This document shows positions 7,736 to 14,451 of a stretch of DNA of 52,551 nt, piece by piece. The stretch comes from Amycolatopsis sp. GTDB lineage: Bacteria > Actinomycetota > Actinomycetes > Mycobacteriales > Pseudonocardiaceae. The stretch spans positions 1-52,551 of the forward strand of contig NZ_JAODNM010000173.1 of the NCBI RefSeq assembly GCF_025464955.1. Direction: 5' to 3'. The translations under genes were made by a program, and so were the position numbers. Below the pieces are notes generated by a model. That model saw nothing but the letters and a program-made list of their open reading frames with translations, had not been told where the DNA came from and did no database searches. How positions within the stretch are numbered: the stretch's first letter is position 1; every line of letters starts with the position of its first letter.

Positions 7736-8677
7736 ATGGCGCTGGACCCGGAGCTCGCCAGTGTCCTGATCGCACAGGCGCAGGCATTCGGTGAGATCAC
7801 GCTTCCCGAGCGCGGAGACGCGCTGGGTCTGCGAGTGATACTCGACGCGGGGTTGACGGTGTCGTACGGTGCCCTGCCCGACACCCCGGATGTCACCATG
7901 GCCACGTACAGCGCGACGGCCGCCGACGGCACGGAAGTCCCGATGCGCTGGTACACCCGCAACGGCGTCCGTACCGGGTCGGCAGTGGTGTACCTCCATG
8001 GCGGCGGCATGATCTGCGGGACACTGGAGAACTACGACCGGCTCGTCAGGCACTACGTGCAACTTACCGGGGTGCCCTTTCTCGCGGTCGGCTACCGGTT
8101 GGCGCCCGAGTTCCCGGGAACCACCCCTGCTGAGGATGCCTTTGCCGGGGTCAGCTGGCTTTTCGACCACGCCGCCGAACTCGGCGTCGACCAGGCACGC
8201 ATCGCGCTCATGGGTGACAGCGGTGGTGGTGGCGTGGGGGCGGGGGCGGCTATTTTGGCCCGCGACCACGGCGTGCGGCTGGCCAAGCAGATCCTCATCT
8301 TCCCGATGCTCGACGACCGCAACACGGTCCCCGACCCGACGCTGGCCCCGACAGCGACGTGGTCCTACGACAACAACTTCACTGGTTGGCACGCCCTGCT
8401 CGGCGACGACCTCGGCAAGCCGTCGGTCTCCCCGGTGGCGGCCCCGGCGCGGCTGGATGACTTCACCGGGCTCGCTCCGGCCTACATCGAGGTTGGCGAA
8501 CTCGACATCTTCCGCGACGAGAGCATCGACTACGCCAGGAACCTGCAGCGGGCCGGCATCTCGTGCGAGCTCCACGTCCACCCGGGCGCGCCGCATGGCC
8601 ACGACTGGCTCAACCCGAACGCGAGCGTCAGCAAACGAGCTGTCGTCGATCGGGTCCGGATCATCACTGCCGTGTAG
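7736..8677 (+). CDS. Alpha/beta hydrolase fold-3 (HSL/Aes-type esterase)
   Basis: A cytoplasmic carboxylesterase-type enzyme of 313 residues in the hormone-sensitive-lipase family. HGGG (88-91) is the oxyanion-hole motif and GDSGG carries the nucleophile Ser162. GELDIFRDE holds the acid Asp and PGAPHGHDW the catalytic His. YRLAPEFPGTTPAEDA is the usual signature after the HGGG motif. I choose ATG 7736 because GGAGG (7723-7727) lies 8 nt upstream; the in-frame TTG at 7721 overlaps that site. A strong terminator follows the stop. The substrate is unknown. Confidence 0.9.
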   Translation: MALDPELASVLIAQAQAFGEITLPERGDALGLRVILDAGLTVSYGALPDTPDVTMATYSATAADGTEVPMRWYTRNGVRTGSAVVYLHGGGMICGTLENYDRLVRHYVQLTGVPFLAVGYRLAPEFPGTTPAEDAFAGVSWLFDHAAELGVDQARIALMGDSGGGGVGAGAAILARDHGVRLAKQILIFPMLDDRNTVPDPTLAPTATWSYDNNFTGWHALLGDDLGKPSVSPVAAPARLDDFTGLAPAYIEVGELDIFRDESIDYARNLQRAGISCELHVHPGAPHGHDWLNPNASVSKRAVVDRVRIITAV

Positions 8678-8686
8678 CGCTCGACG

Positions 8687-8735
8687 CGACTCGCCGCCGG
8701 GTTGCGATCAGCAGCCGGCGGCGAGTCGTCTTTTC
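8687..8735 (+). terminator. Intrinsic terminator after esterase gene
   Basis: A perfect 14-bp stem: CGACTCGCCGCCGG (8687-8700) pairs with 8715-8728 across a 14-nt loop, followed by TCTTTTC. It ends the esterase transcript 10 bp after the stop. The sequence is related to the CGCAACTCG palindromes elsewhere in the window. The T-rich end runs into the stop codon of the aldo/keto reductase relic on the other strand. Confidence 0.8.
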
Positions 8736-8932
8736 AGGACTTTCGCTGCCAGGAAGGCATGTCCTCGGGGTAGCGGGATCCGGCCGCGCCATGCGGCAGG
8801 ATCTCCTGGATCCGTGCGAGCGTCTTGGGTGTGAGCTTGGCGTACGCGGCCTCGACGTTTTCGGCGACGCGCTGCGGACTGCGGTGCCCGGGATCGGGAC
8901 GATGTCCTCGCCCACGGCCGGTCGCTCGCCGA
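8734..8932 (-). pseudogene. C-terminal relic of aldo/keto reductase
   Basis: Read on the minus strand, about 60 codons match the end of an aldo/keto reductase: VGEDIVPIPGT, then after a one-base loss RSPQRVAENVEAAYAKLTPK and RYPEDMPSW to a TGA at 8734-8736. The frameshift falls directly after PIPGT, in the NADPH phosphate-binding region. The catalytic N-terminal two thirds are absent. The fragment abuts, back to back, an AraC relic that also lacks its 5' end, so one deletion probably removed both promoters and starts of a divergent regulator-enzyme pair. Confidence 0.75.
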
Positions 8933-9375
8933 CCTGCTGCTCGAACTGGACGGGTCGATCCCGGCTACCTCGCCCGATCCCGGCGGGCAGATCGCCGCGT
9001 CGATGACGCCGGAACTCGTCGATGCGGTCACTCGGTGGGTCCGGCTGCTGGACACCCCGGACGACAGCGGCCCGCTGGCGGCGCGCATCGAGAGCGAGAT
9101 CCTCTACCGGCTGCTCGGCAGTCCGCTGGGCCACCTTGCACCGCCATTTCAAGACCGCCACCGGCATGAGCCCGATGCGCTTCCAGAAGCACCTGCGACT
9201 GCACGAAGCGCGACGGCAGCTGATCGTGGGCAACACCACGGCGGTGCTGGTCGCGGAAGCTGTCGGATACGGGAGCGCGACACAGTTCAACCGCGAGTAC
9301 CGGAGCTTCTACGGCTTGCCACCCGCTCAGGACGCGGCCCGCCTGCGCGAGCGGATGGCAAGCACCCGTAGTTGA
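8933..9375 (+). pseudogene. AraC-family regulator relic
   Basis: The plus-strand frame around 8930-9125 (ADLLLELDGS, TPELVDAVTRWVRLLDTP, ARIESEILYRLLGSPLG) matches the end of the AraC_N domain of the intact AraC protein at 22558-23463. The frame then shifts to LHRHFKTATGMSPMRFQKHL and VAEAVGYGSATQFNREYRSFYG, the second half of the helix-turn-helix domain. Compared with the intact paralogue, the 5' end and about 45 residues that include the first helix-turn-helix are missing. It is non-functional by inspection. Its natural target was probably the aldo/keto reductase relic next to it. Confidence 0.8.
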
Positions 9376-9425
9376 GTCGGCGTGGCGTACAGCATCGAGC
9401 ATTACGTGCGACGCGGGCAGCCGGA

Positions 9426-10073
9426 CTAGCGATCCGTTCGGCCGAGCCCGGCGTTGCGCGCCACGATCAGCGCCTGTGCGCGATCGGCCAGCTGCAGTTC
9501 GCCGAGGATGTTCGACAGGAGGTTGCTGACTGTCTTCGGCGCGATGCCGATCCGGTTCGCGATGACGCGGACCGGCCTGCCCGCGGCGAGTTGGTCGAGC
9601 ACTTGGAATTCGCGCTCGGTCAGCTGGGGAAAGGGTCGACCGGTCGCGGGCGGTGAGGTGGCCAGTTGCTCCAGGACTCGGCGTGCCACCGCCGGACCGA
9701 AGACGGCTTCTCCGGCGTGTACGGCTCGCACGGCGCGCGCGATGTCGTCCTGTTCGGCGCCTTTGAGGAGATATCCGGAGGCGCCGGCTTTCATCGCGGC
9801 GAAGAGCGAGTCGTCATCGTCGTACATCGTGAGCACACACAGCGCGGTCGTCGGGACGCTGCGACTGATCTCGCGTAGCGCCGCGAAACCGTCGAGATTG
9901 GGCATGTGCAGGTCGAGCAGCGCGACGTCGGGTTTGCGCAACATCACCTCTTTCACGGCTTGGCGGCCGTCGGCGACGACGGCCACGACCTCCATGTCCT
10001 CGAGGGAGCCGAGCAGGGCGGCCAGGCCGTTGCGCATCACGGGATGGTCGTCGGCGATGAGGACGCGGATCAT
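9426..10073 (-). CDS. NarL/LuxR-type response regulator
   Basis: A cytoplasmic two-component response regulator of 215 residues. The receiver domain (1-120) has the acidic pair D8/D9, phospho-acceptor Asp54 in ALLDLHMP, and the conserved Lys in GYLLKG. The C-terminal LuxR helix-turn-helix is LTEREFQVLDQLAAGRPVRVIANRIGIAPKTVSNLLSNIL in function, given here only as a domain spanning about 148-205. The start is ATG 10073, giving MIRVLIADDHP; it overlaps the kinase stop by 4 nt (ATGA), so kinase and regulator are co-translated. Likely targets are the divergent membrane-protein genes at 12127. Confidence 0.92.
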   Translation of the reverse strand: MIRVLIADDHPVMRNGLAALLGSLEDMEVVAVVADGRQAVKEVMLRKPDVALLDLHMPNLDGFAALREISRSVPTTALCVLTMYDDDDSLFAAMKAGASGYLLKGAEQDDIARAVRAVHAGEAVFGPAVARRVLEQLATSPPATGRPFPQLTEREFQVLDQLAAGRPVRVIANRIGIAPKTVSNLLSNILGELQLADRAQALIVARNAGLGRTDR

Positions 10074-11977
10074 GTGCGCACCAGCGGAAGCCGGGCGCGC
10101 ACCGCGCCACCCTCTGCGGACGGGCCGACGTCGCATGAGCCGCCGAGTTCCGCCGCGCGTTCTCGCATCCCGACAATGCCGACACCGGGACACCAGGCGG
10201 CGGCGAGCGCACCGTCGTCGAGGACCTCCACGACCAGTTCGTCGTCAAGCCGCAGGTGCAGGCGGACCGACGTCGCGGTGGAGTGGCGGACCACGTTGTT
10301 GAGGGCTTCGGTCGCTATCCGGTAGGCGGCCACCTCGATGGCCGCCGGCAACGGGCCGAGTGTCGCGACGTCAACGGTGACCTGCAGTGGCCGTCCGTCC
10401 GCGCGTCGCACCGTCTGGGCCGCCCTCGTGCGCAGCGCGTCCGTCAGGCCGAGTTCGGCCAGGGCCGGCGGGCGCAGATCGTCGACGACTCTGCGCACCT
10501 CCGCGATCGCGGTGCGAGTGTCGGTTCGGACTCCGCGCAACAGGGCCGTGGTTTCCTCTGGGGCGGTCAGCTGGAGGTTCGCGGCCGCGTCGGCGGCCAG
10601 CGCGACGCCGGTCAGCAGCGGCCCCAGCCCGTCGTGCAGGTCGCGGCGCAGACGAAGCCGTTCCTCCTCTCGCGCGGTCACCAACTGCTCGCGTGACTGT
10701 TGCAACGCTCGCGAGGTCATACTCGCGTGCACGGCGACCGCCAGCGGCCCCGCCAGCAGGTCGAGGACGCGCTCGTCCGAGAGCGCGAGAACCGATTCGC
10801 CGCGTCGCAGTCCCACGACGAGCTCGGCCCCGTCGCTGAGCGGTCGACGCACGCTGTGGTTCGAGGTTGTGCCCGCTTCGGCGATGGTCTCGGACCCGAC
10901 GGCGACCGCGACCCAGGGGAGCCGCATTGCCGTGCGGACCTCGTCGAGGCTGCTGGCGAGGTCGGTAAGTCGTCCGCCGACCCGCGAGGCGACGCGGAGC
11001 GGGTCGCGTTCGCCGTAGAGGAGTCGTTCGACGCTGCGCTGGAGTCGAGCGCGAAGTGGGAACGCAAGCAGCGCAACGATAAGCGCGGACGCGACGCCGG
11101 ACAGCGCGAGCACCAGCAGCGCGTATCCGATCAGGACCAGGCCGGAGAGCAGGCCGTAACTCAGCCCGCGGGCCAGTACCAGGCGGATGTCGAGCAGCCC
11201 GTGTCGCAGGATCGACACCGCGATGGCCGCGGGCAGCAACGGGATCGCGAACAGCACCACGATCGGCGTCCCGGCGACCAGCGACCACGGAACGACCGCG
11301 GCGAGAATGACACCGGCCGCGCCGAGTAGCCAGAGAAGCTGTGCGCGGACCGTCTCGTCGCCTCGGCGGTAGCGCATCAGCAGCGCCGCGAGCCCGAGCA
11401 GCATCGACAGAGACCAGCGGACTTCGCTCAGCGACCACAAGGCGGCCCACGCCCCGTGTTGCGGCAGTACCCAGAGCCCCGGCGGCAGATTCGAGATCAG
11501 TGCCGTGCCGGTACCGATCTCGAGCACGAACAGCGGAGCGGTGATCGCGACGGCGAGAAACAGCGGACGCCAGCGCGGGGACGGAAGGCGGCCGTCGGGC
11601 AACAGGTACAGCGACAGCGGCAGCATGAGTCCGATGTGGATCGGCCAGGCCCAGGCGAACACGGTGACGGCGATCTGCGCGGCGAGCGGCGGGGCACCCC
11701 CGTCGTGCAGTGCCTGCGCCGCGGGGGCACACGCGGCGGTGATGAGCTGGAAGTTCCCGCCGACCGCGAACATCCAGCCCACCGGGTGGCCCGGCTTGTG
11801 CCACGCGATGAGCGCTCCGCAGAACGCGAAGCTGAGTCCGATGACCAGATTGCTCACCACGAAGTCGTCCAGGGCTTCGTGGAAGGACCAGCGCACCCGA
11901 AGGGTCACCACGACCGAGACGACGGACACGCAGACGGCCAGCAGCGCCAGCGCGCCGGCCACCGCCTTGGTCCTCAT
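10070..11977 (-). CDS. Membrane sensor histidine kinase (NarL partner)
   Basis: A 635-residue membrane sensor kinase. Residues 1-310 hold about eight hydrophobic segments. RLLYGERDP (318-326) is a linker motif often seen in these actinomycete kinases, followed by a GAF-like region. The HisKA_3 box RRDLHDGLGP has the phospho-acceptor His448. The ATPase domain shows the N-box around ATEALNNVVRHS (556-567) and a G-box GVGIVGMRERA near 598. I start at ATG 11977 (MRTKAVAGALALLAV) because the frame upstream is not protein-like. There is no clear Shine-Dalgarno. The signal is unknown. Confidence 0.92.
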   Translation of the reverse strand: MRTKAVAGALALLAVCVSVVSVVVTLRVRWSFHEALDDFVVSNLVIGLSFAFCGALIAWHKPGHPVGWMFAVGGNFQLITAACAPAAQALHDGGAPPLAAQIAVTVFAWAWPIHIGLMLPLSLYLLPDGRLPSPRWRPLFLAVAITAPLFVLEIGTGTALISNLPPGLWVLPQHGAWAALWSLSEVRWSLSMLLGLAALLMRYRRGDETVRAQLLWLLGAAGVILAAVVPWSLVAGTPIVVLFAIPLLPAAIAVSILRHGLLDIRLVLARGLSYGLLSGLVLIGYALLVLALSGVASALIVALLAFPLRARLQRSVERLLYGERDPLRVASRVGGRLTDLASSLDEVRTAMRLPWVAVAVGSETIAEAGTTSNHSVRRPLSDGAELVVGLRRGESVLALSDERVLDLLAGPLAVAVHASMTSRALQQSREQLVTAREEERLRLRRDLHDGLGPLLTGVALAADAAANLQLTAPEETTALLRGVRTDTRTAIAEVRRVVDDLRPPALAELGLTDALRTRAAQTVRRADGRPLQVTVDVATLGPLPAAIEVAAYRIATEALNNVVRHSTATSVRLHLRLDDELVVEVLDDGALAAAWCPGVGIVGMRERAAELGGSCDVGPSAEGGAVRARLPLVRT

Positions 11978-11997
11978 CGGTGAAGTGTGTGCCTTCG

Positions 11998-12011
11998 GAC
12001 ATCCCGATGTC
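11998..12011. promoter_or_regulatory. Palindrome in divergent kinase/membrane-gene promoter
   Basis: GACATC and GATGTC flank two central C bases (11998-12011), 21 bp upstream of the kinase ATG. Further ACATC-type copies follow in direct orientation (near 12017 and 12041). A cluster of related half-sites between a two-component operon and a divergent operon is what a NarL-type regulator site looks like. The assignment is inferred from position only. Confidence 0.4.
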
Positions 12012-12126
12012 ACGGGACATCTTCCCGGTCGTCCCGGGCAACATCCCGGCGATGCGGGGCCACTGCCTCTGTCGGGCGGGCACGTCGCCGACTCAACCTG
12101 GGGTGAACTACGAGAAGGAGCACACC

Positions 12127-12480
12127 GTGAACGCAACAATCCGTGCCGGGCTCGTCCTGCTCGGTCTCCTCTCGGTCGCCGACATCGCCGGGCTCGCCCT
12201 CACCGACGGCAACCACCCGCCGTACGTCATCGCCGTCATCAGCGCCGTGCTCGGCGTCGGTTCCCTCTACTTCGTGGCGAAAGCCTGGACCGGCAAGCGA
12301 TCCCCGCTCCGACCGCTGCTCGTGCTGCGGGTCGTTTCGGCGCTGACTGCCGCACCGGCGTTCTTCGTCGACGACGTGCCGGTCGCGGCCAAGGCCGCCG
12401 CGGCCGCGATCCTCGTCCTGACCGCCGTGGGTGCTGTCCTGGTCAGCCGGGCCCCCGTCACCAGCGAGGTGGCCCGATGA
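12127..12480 (+). CDS. Small membrane protein, unknown
   Basis: A 117-residue hydrophobic protein with about four predicted membrane segments (starting RAGLVLLGLLSVADIAGLAL) and a short C-terminal tail. The start is GTG 12127, with AAGGAG 6 nt upstream. I do not recognise a family. Its stop overlaps the ATG of the next gene (ATGA), and the pair is divergent from the histidine kinase/response regulator operon, so both may be outputs of that system, for example in an envelope response. No catalytic motif is visible. Confidence 0.8.
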   Translation: MNATIRAGLVLLGLLSVADIAGLALTDGNHPPYVIAVISAVLGVGSLYFVAKAWTGKRSPLRPLLVLRVVSALTAAPAFFVDDVPVAAKAAAAAILVLTAVGAVLVSRAPVTSEVAR

Positions 12481-13127
12481 GGCGGCTGGCCCTGCTCCTG
12501 TTGCCGGTCGGACCGCTCTGCGTCGCCGTGCTGCGTTACCTGCTGCCGTACTACACGGCGGACGGCAGCCTCGCCACGGTAGTGGCGGTCGACGCCAACC
12601 CCGGTCGTGAAAGCGTCGTTCTCTGGCTGGGACTGCTCGCCCTCATCACGCTCGTGCCCGGAGTCATCGCTGCGGCGGCAGCCCTCCCGTCAAGCCGGCT
12701 CAAGGCGTGGGCACTGGCGCTGTCGGTACCGGGTTACCTGTGCCTCGGCGTAATTCTGAGCCAGGACTTCCTGCTCTGGAGCGGCGCGCACGCGCATACC
12801 GACCCTCAGCAGCTCGCCCAGCTCATCGATGCGGCACATCCGTCGCTGAACGTCGGCACCGGCATTTTCGTCGTAGGTCACGTCGTCGGAACGGTGCTGC
12901 TCGGCGTCGCTTTGCTCCGATCGGGACGCATTCCGGCCTGGGCCGCCTGGGCTGTCATCGTCTCGCAACCGCTGCACTTCATCGCCGCCGTGATCGTGGG
13001 CAGCCCGACACTGGACCTGATCGGCTGGACGCTCACCGCGATAGGCCTCGCCGCGGTCGCCCGAACGCTGTTGGCAGACGCCGACGTCGATCATCGTCTC
13101 GCGAGGCGGACGCCGGTCAGTCCGTAG
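12477..13127 (+). CDS. Multi-spanning membrane protein, unknown
   Basis: A 216-residue integral membrane protein with about six hydrophobic segments. The first is RRLALLLLPVGPLCVAVLRYLLP. The middle holds GTGIFVVGHVVGTVLLGVALL and an amphipathic loop HAHTDPQQLAQLIDAAHPS. It resembles the DUF4386-like helical proteins of actinomycetes only in general layout; I do not assign a function. It is translationally coupled to the small membrane protein upstream (ATGA overlap). Its 3' end overlaps that of the sigma factor gene on the other strand by 11 bp. Confidence 0.85.
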   Translation: MRRLALLLLPVGPLCVAVLRYLLPYYTADGSLATVVAVDANPGRESVVLWLGLLALITLVPGVIAAAAALPSSRLKAWALALSVPGYLCLGVILSQDFLLWSGAHAHTDPQQLAQLIDAAHPSLNVGTGIFVVGHVVGTVLLGVALLRSGRIPAWAAWAVIVSQPLHFIAAVIVGSPTLDLIGWTLTAIGLAAVARTLLADADVDHRLARRTPVSP

Positions 13128-14037
13128 TCCAAGGCCGGAGCTTCTCGGGGTTCCGTACCGCCCAGATGCGGTTGATCCGGTCGCCGGCGAAGTCGAACGC
13201 CATCACCACCACGGTGACGCCGTCCTGCTGCGCCACCAGACCGGGCTGACCATTGACCGTACGTTCTCCGAAGGTGATGTCGACTGCCAGGCCGGCGAGG
13301 TCGACGAGGTAGCGCGCGATCCGTTCGCCACCCTCGATGGGGCGGCGAGCGGCGCTGACCAGGCCGCCGCCGTCGGCGATCGTCGTGGCGTCGGGATCGA
13401 GGAGACCGATGAGGGCGTCGATGTCCTTGGCTTCCCAGGCCTGCTTGAAGTTCCTGACGATGTCGGCGCGCTGCGTTGCGGGAGTGGTGGAGGACTGGGA
13501 AGCGCGAATGCGGTGGCGGGCCGACGATGCCAGTTTGCGACAGGCCGCCGGTGTGCGGCCGACGATGTCCGCCACTTCGGCGAAGGGGTACCGGAAGACA
13601 TCGTGAAGGATGAACGCGACGCGCTCGGCCGGGGTCATCGAGTCGAGGACGACGAGGAAGGCCATGGTGATCGACTCGTCGAGGGTGACCCGGTCGGCCG
13701 GGTCGGCGCTGGTGCCGCCCGACCGGCCGTTGATCCACTCCGTACTTTCGGGCAGCGGCTCGGGGATCCATTCGCCCACGTAGCGCTCCCGTCGGGCTCG
13801 CGCCGAGCCGAGCAGGTCAAGGCAGACGCGACTGGCGACCGTTGTCAGCCAGGCGCCGGGGGACTGGATGGCTTCCCGCTGTGGTCGGGTCATGGCATAC
13901 CAGCGGGCGTACGTTTCTTGCACGACGTCCTCAGCATCGGCAAGGGAGCCGAGGAGCCGGTAAGCGAGATTGATCAGCTGACGCCGCTCGCTCATGATCT
14001 CGCTCAGGCCGTCTCCTGGCTCGAATTGCCTGCTCAT
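13117..14037 (-). CDS. ECF41-type sigma factor with SnoaL-like tail
   Basis: An extracytoplasmic-function sigma factor of 306 residues, longer than usual because a SnoaL/NTF2-like domain is fused to sigma-2 and sigma-4. Sigma-2 includes LINLAYRLLGSLADAEDVVQ, and sigma-4 VGRTPAACRKLASSARHRIR. Three ECF41 hallmarks are present: a WLPEP-like linker (WIPEP, 90-94), DGGG (222-225) and NPEKL (296-300, for NPDKL). In this group the C-terminal domain, not an anti-sigma protein, controls activity. The usual partner gene (carboxymuconolactone decarboxylase, oxidoreductase or epimerase) is absent here. A matching promoter lies upstream, so it probably regulates itself. Confidence 0.92.
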   Translation of the reverse strand: MSRQFEPGDGLSEIMSERRQLINLAYRLLGSLADAEDVVQETYARWYAMTRPQREAIQSPGAWLTTVASRVCLDLLGSARARRERYVGEWIPEPLPESTEWINGRSGGTSADPADRVTLDESITMAFLVVLDSMTPAERVAFILHDVFRYPFAEVADIVGRTPAACRKLASSARHRIRASQSSTTPATQRADIVRNFKQAWEAKDIDALIGLLDPDATTIADGGGLVSAARRPIEGGERIARYLVDLAGLAVDITFGERTVNGQPGLVAQQDGVTVVVMAFDFAGDRINRIWAVRNPEKLRPWTTD

Positions 14038-14078
14038 GCGTCGCCGGCTCCCTTGGTCGCAGCTGCCCTCACCAGTTC

Positions 14079-14105
14079 GACGAGACAGCGCACCGAATTG
14101 TGACG
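14079..14105 (-). promoter_or_regulatory. Candidate ECF41 promoter for its own sigma gene
   Basis: On the minus strand CGTCACA (14105-14099) is followed after 16 nt by CGTC (14082-14079), 41 nt before the sigma factor ATG. The published ECF41 target motif is TGTCACA, a spacer of about 16 nt, then CGTC; this differs in one base. Position, strand and spacing all fit autoregulation. Confidence 0.6.
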
Positions 14106-14151
14106 TCGGCGTGCCACCTCACGTCCGGAGGGGCTGCGTCGTCGAACCGTC

Positions 14152-14451
14152 ATGAGCGACTTTGAGGCTATCGCCGACCGCGTCGAGATCGAGGCGCTGC
14201 GCGGTGAGTTCACCGACGCGGTGATGATGCATGACTACGACCGTTTCGCCACGCTGTTCACCGAGGACGCCGTAGTGCGGATCCCCGATGCGAACATCGG
14301 CTTCACAAGCCGGGAGGAGCTCCGAGCCGGGATCGAGCGGCTGCACCACGACCGCTACCAGCGCACCCCGGACGGTTGGACGTTCGCTGAGCGCGTTGAC
14401 GAGGTCAGATACGTCGACTCGGCTCCGCTCACCGGCTCGGCGCCCGGCTAG
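14152..14451 (+). CDS. SnoaL/NTF2-like protein, probably internally deleted
   Basis: A 99-residue relative of the nuclear transport factor 2 fold. The N-terminus (IADRVEIEALRGEFTDAVMM and DYDRFATLFTEDAVVRIP) and the C-terminus (HDRYQRTPDGWTFAERV, EVRYVDSAPLTGSAPG) are both typical. Relatives carry about 45-50 more residues between ELRAGIERL and HDRY, roughly half of the fold's beta-sheet. The frame is kept, so a short protein could still be made, but it would lack strands lining the pocket and is probably inactive. It is divergent from the ECF41 gene. Its 3' end overlaps the penicillin-binding protein gene by 4 bp. Confidence 0.65.
   Translation: MSDFEAIADRVEIEALRGEFTDAVMMHDYDRFATLFTEDAVVRIPDANIGFTSREELRAGIERLHHDRYQRTPDGWTFAERVDEVRYVDSAPLTGSAPG

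Noticed and set aside
11505..12476. Upstream extension of the membrane protein frame at 12477
   Set aside because: The extension overlaps the histidine kinase and the small membrane gene and is not protein-like; ATG 12477 in the ATGA overlap is the sensible start.
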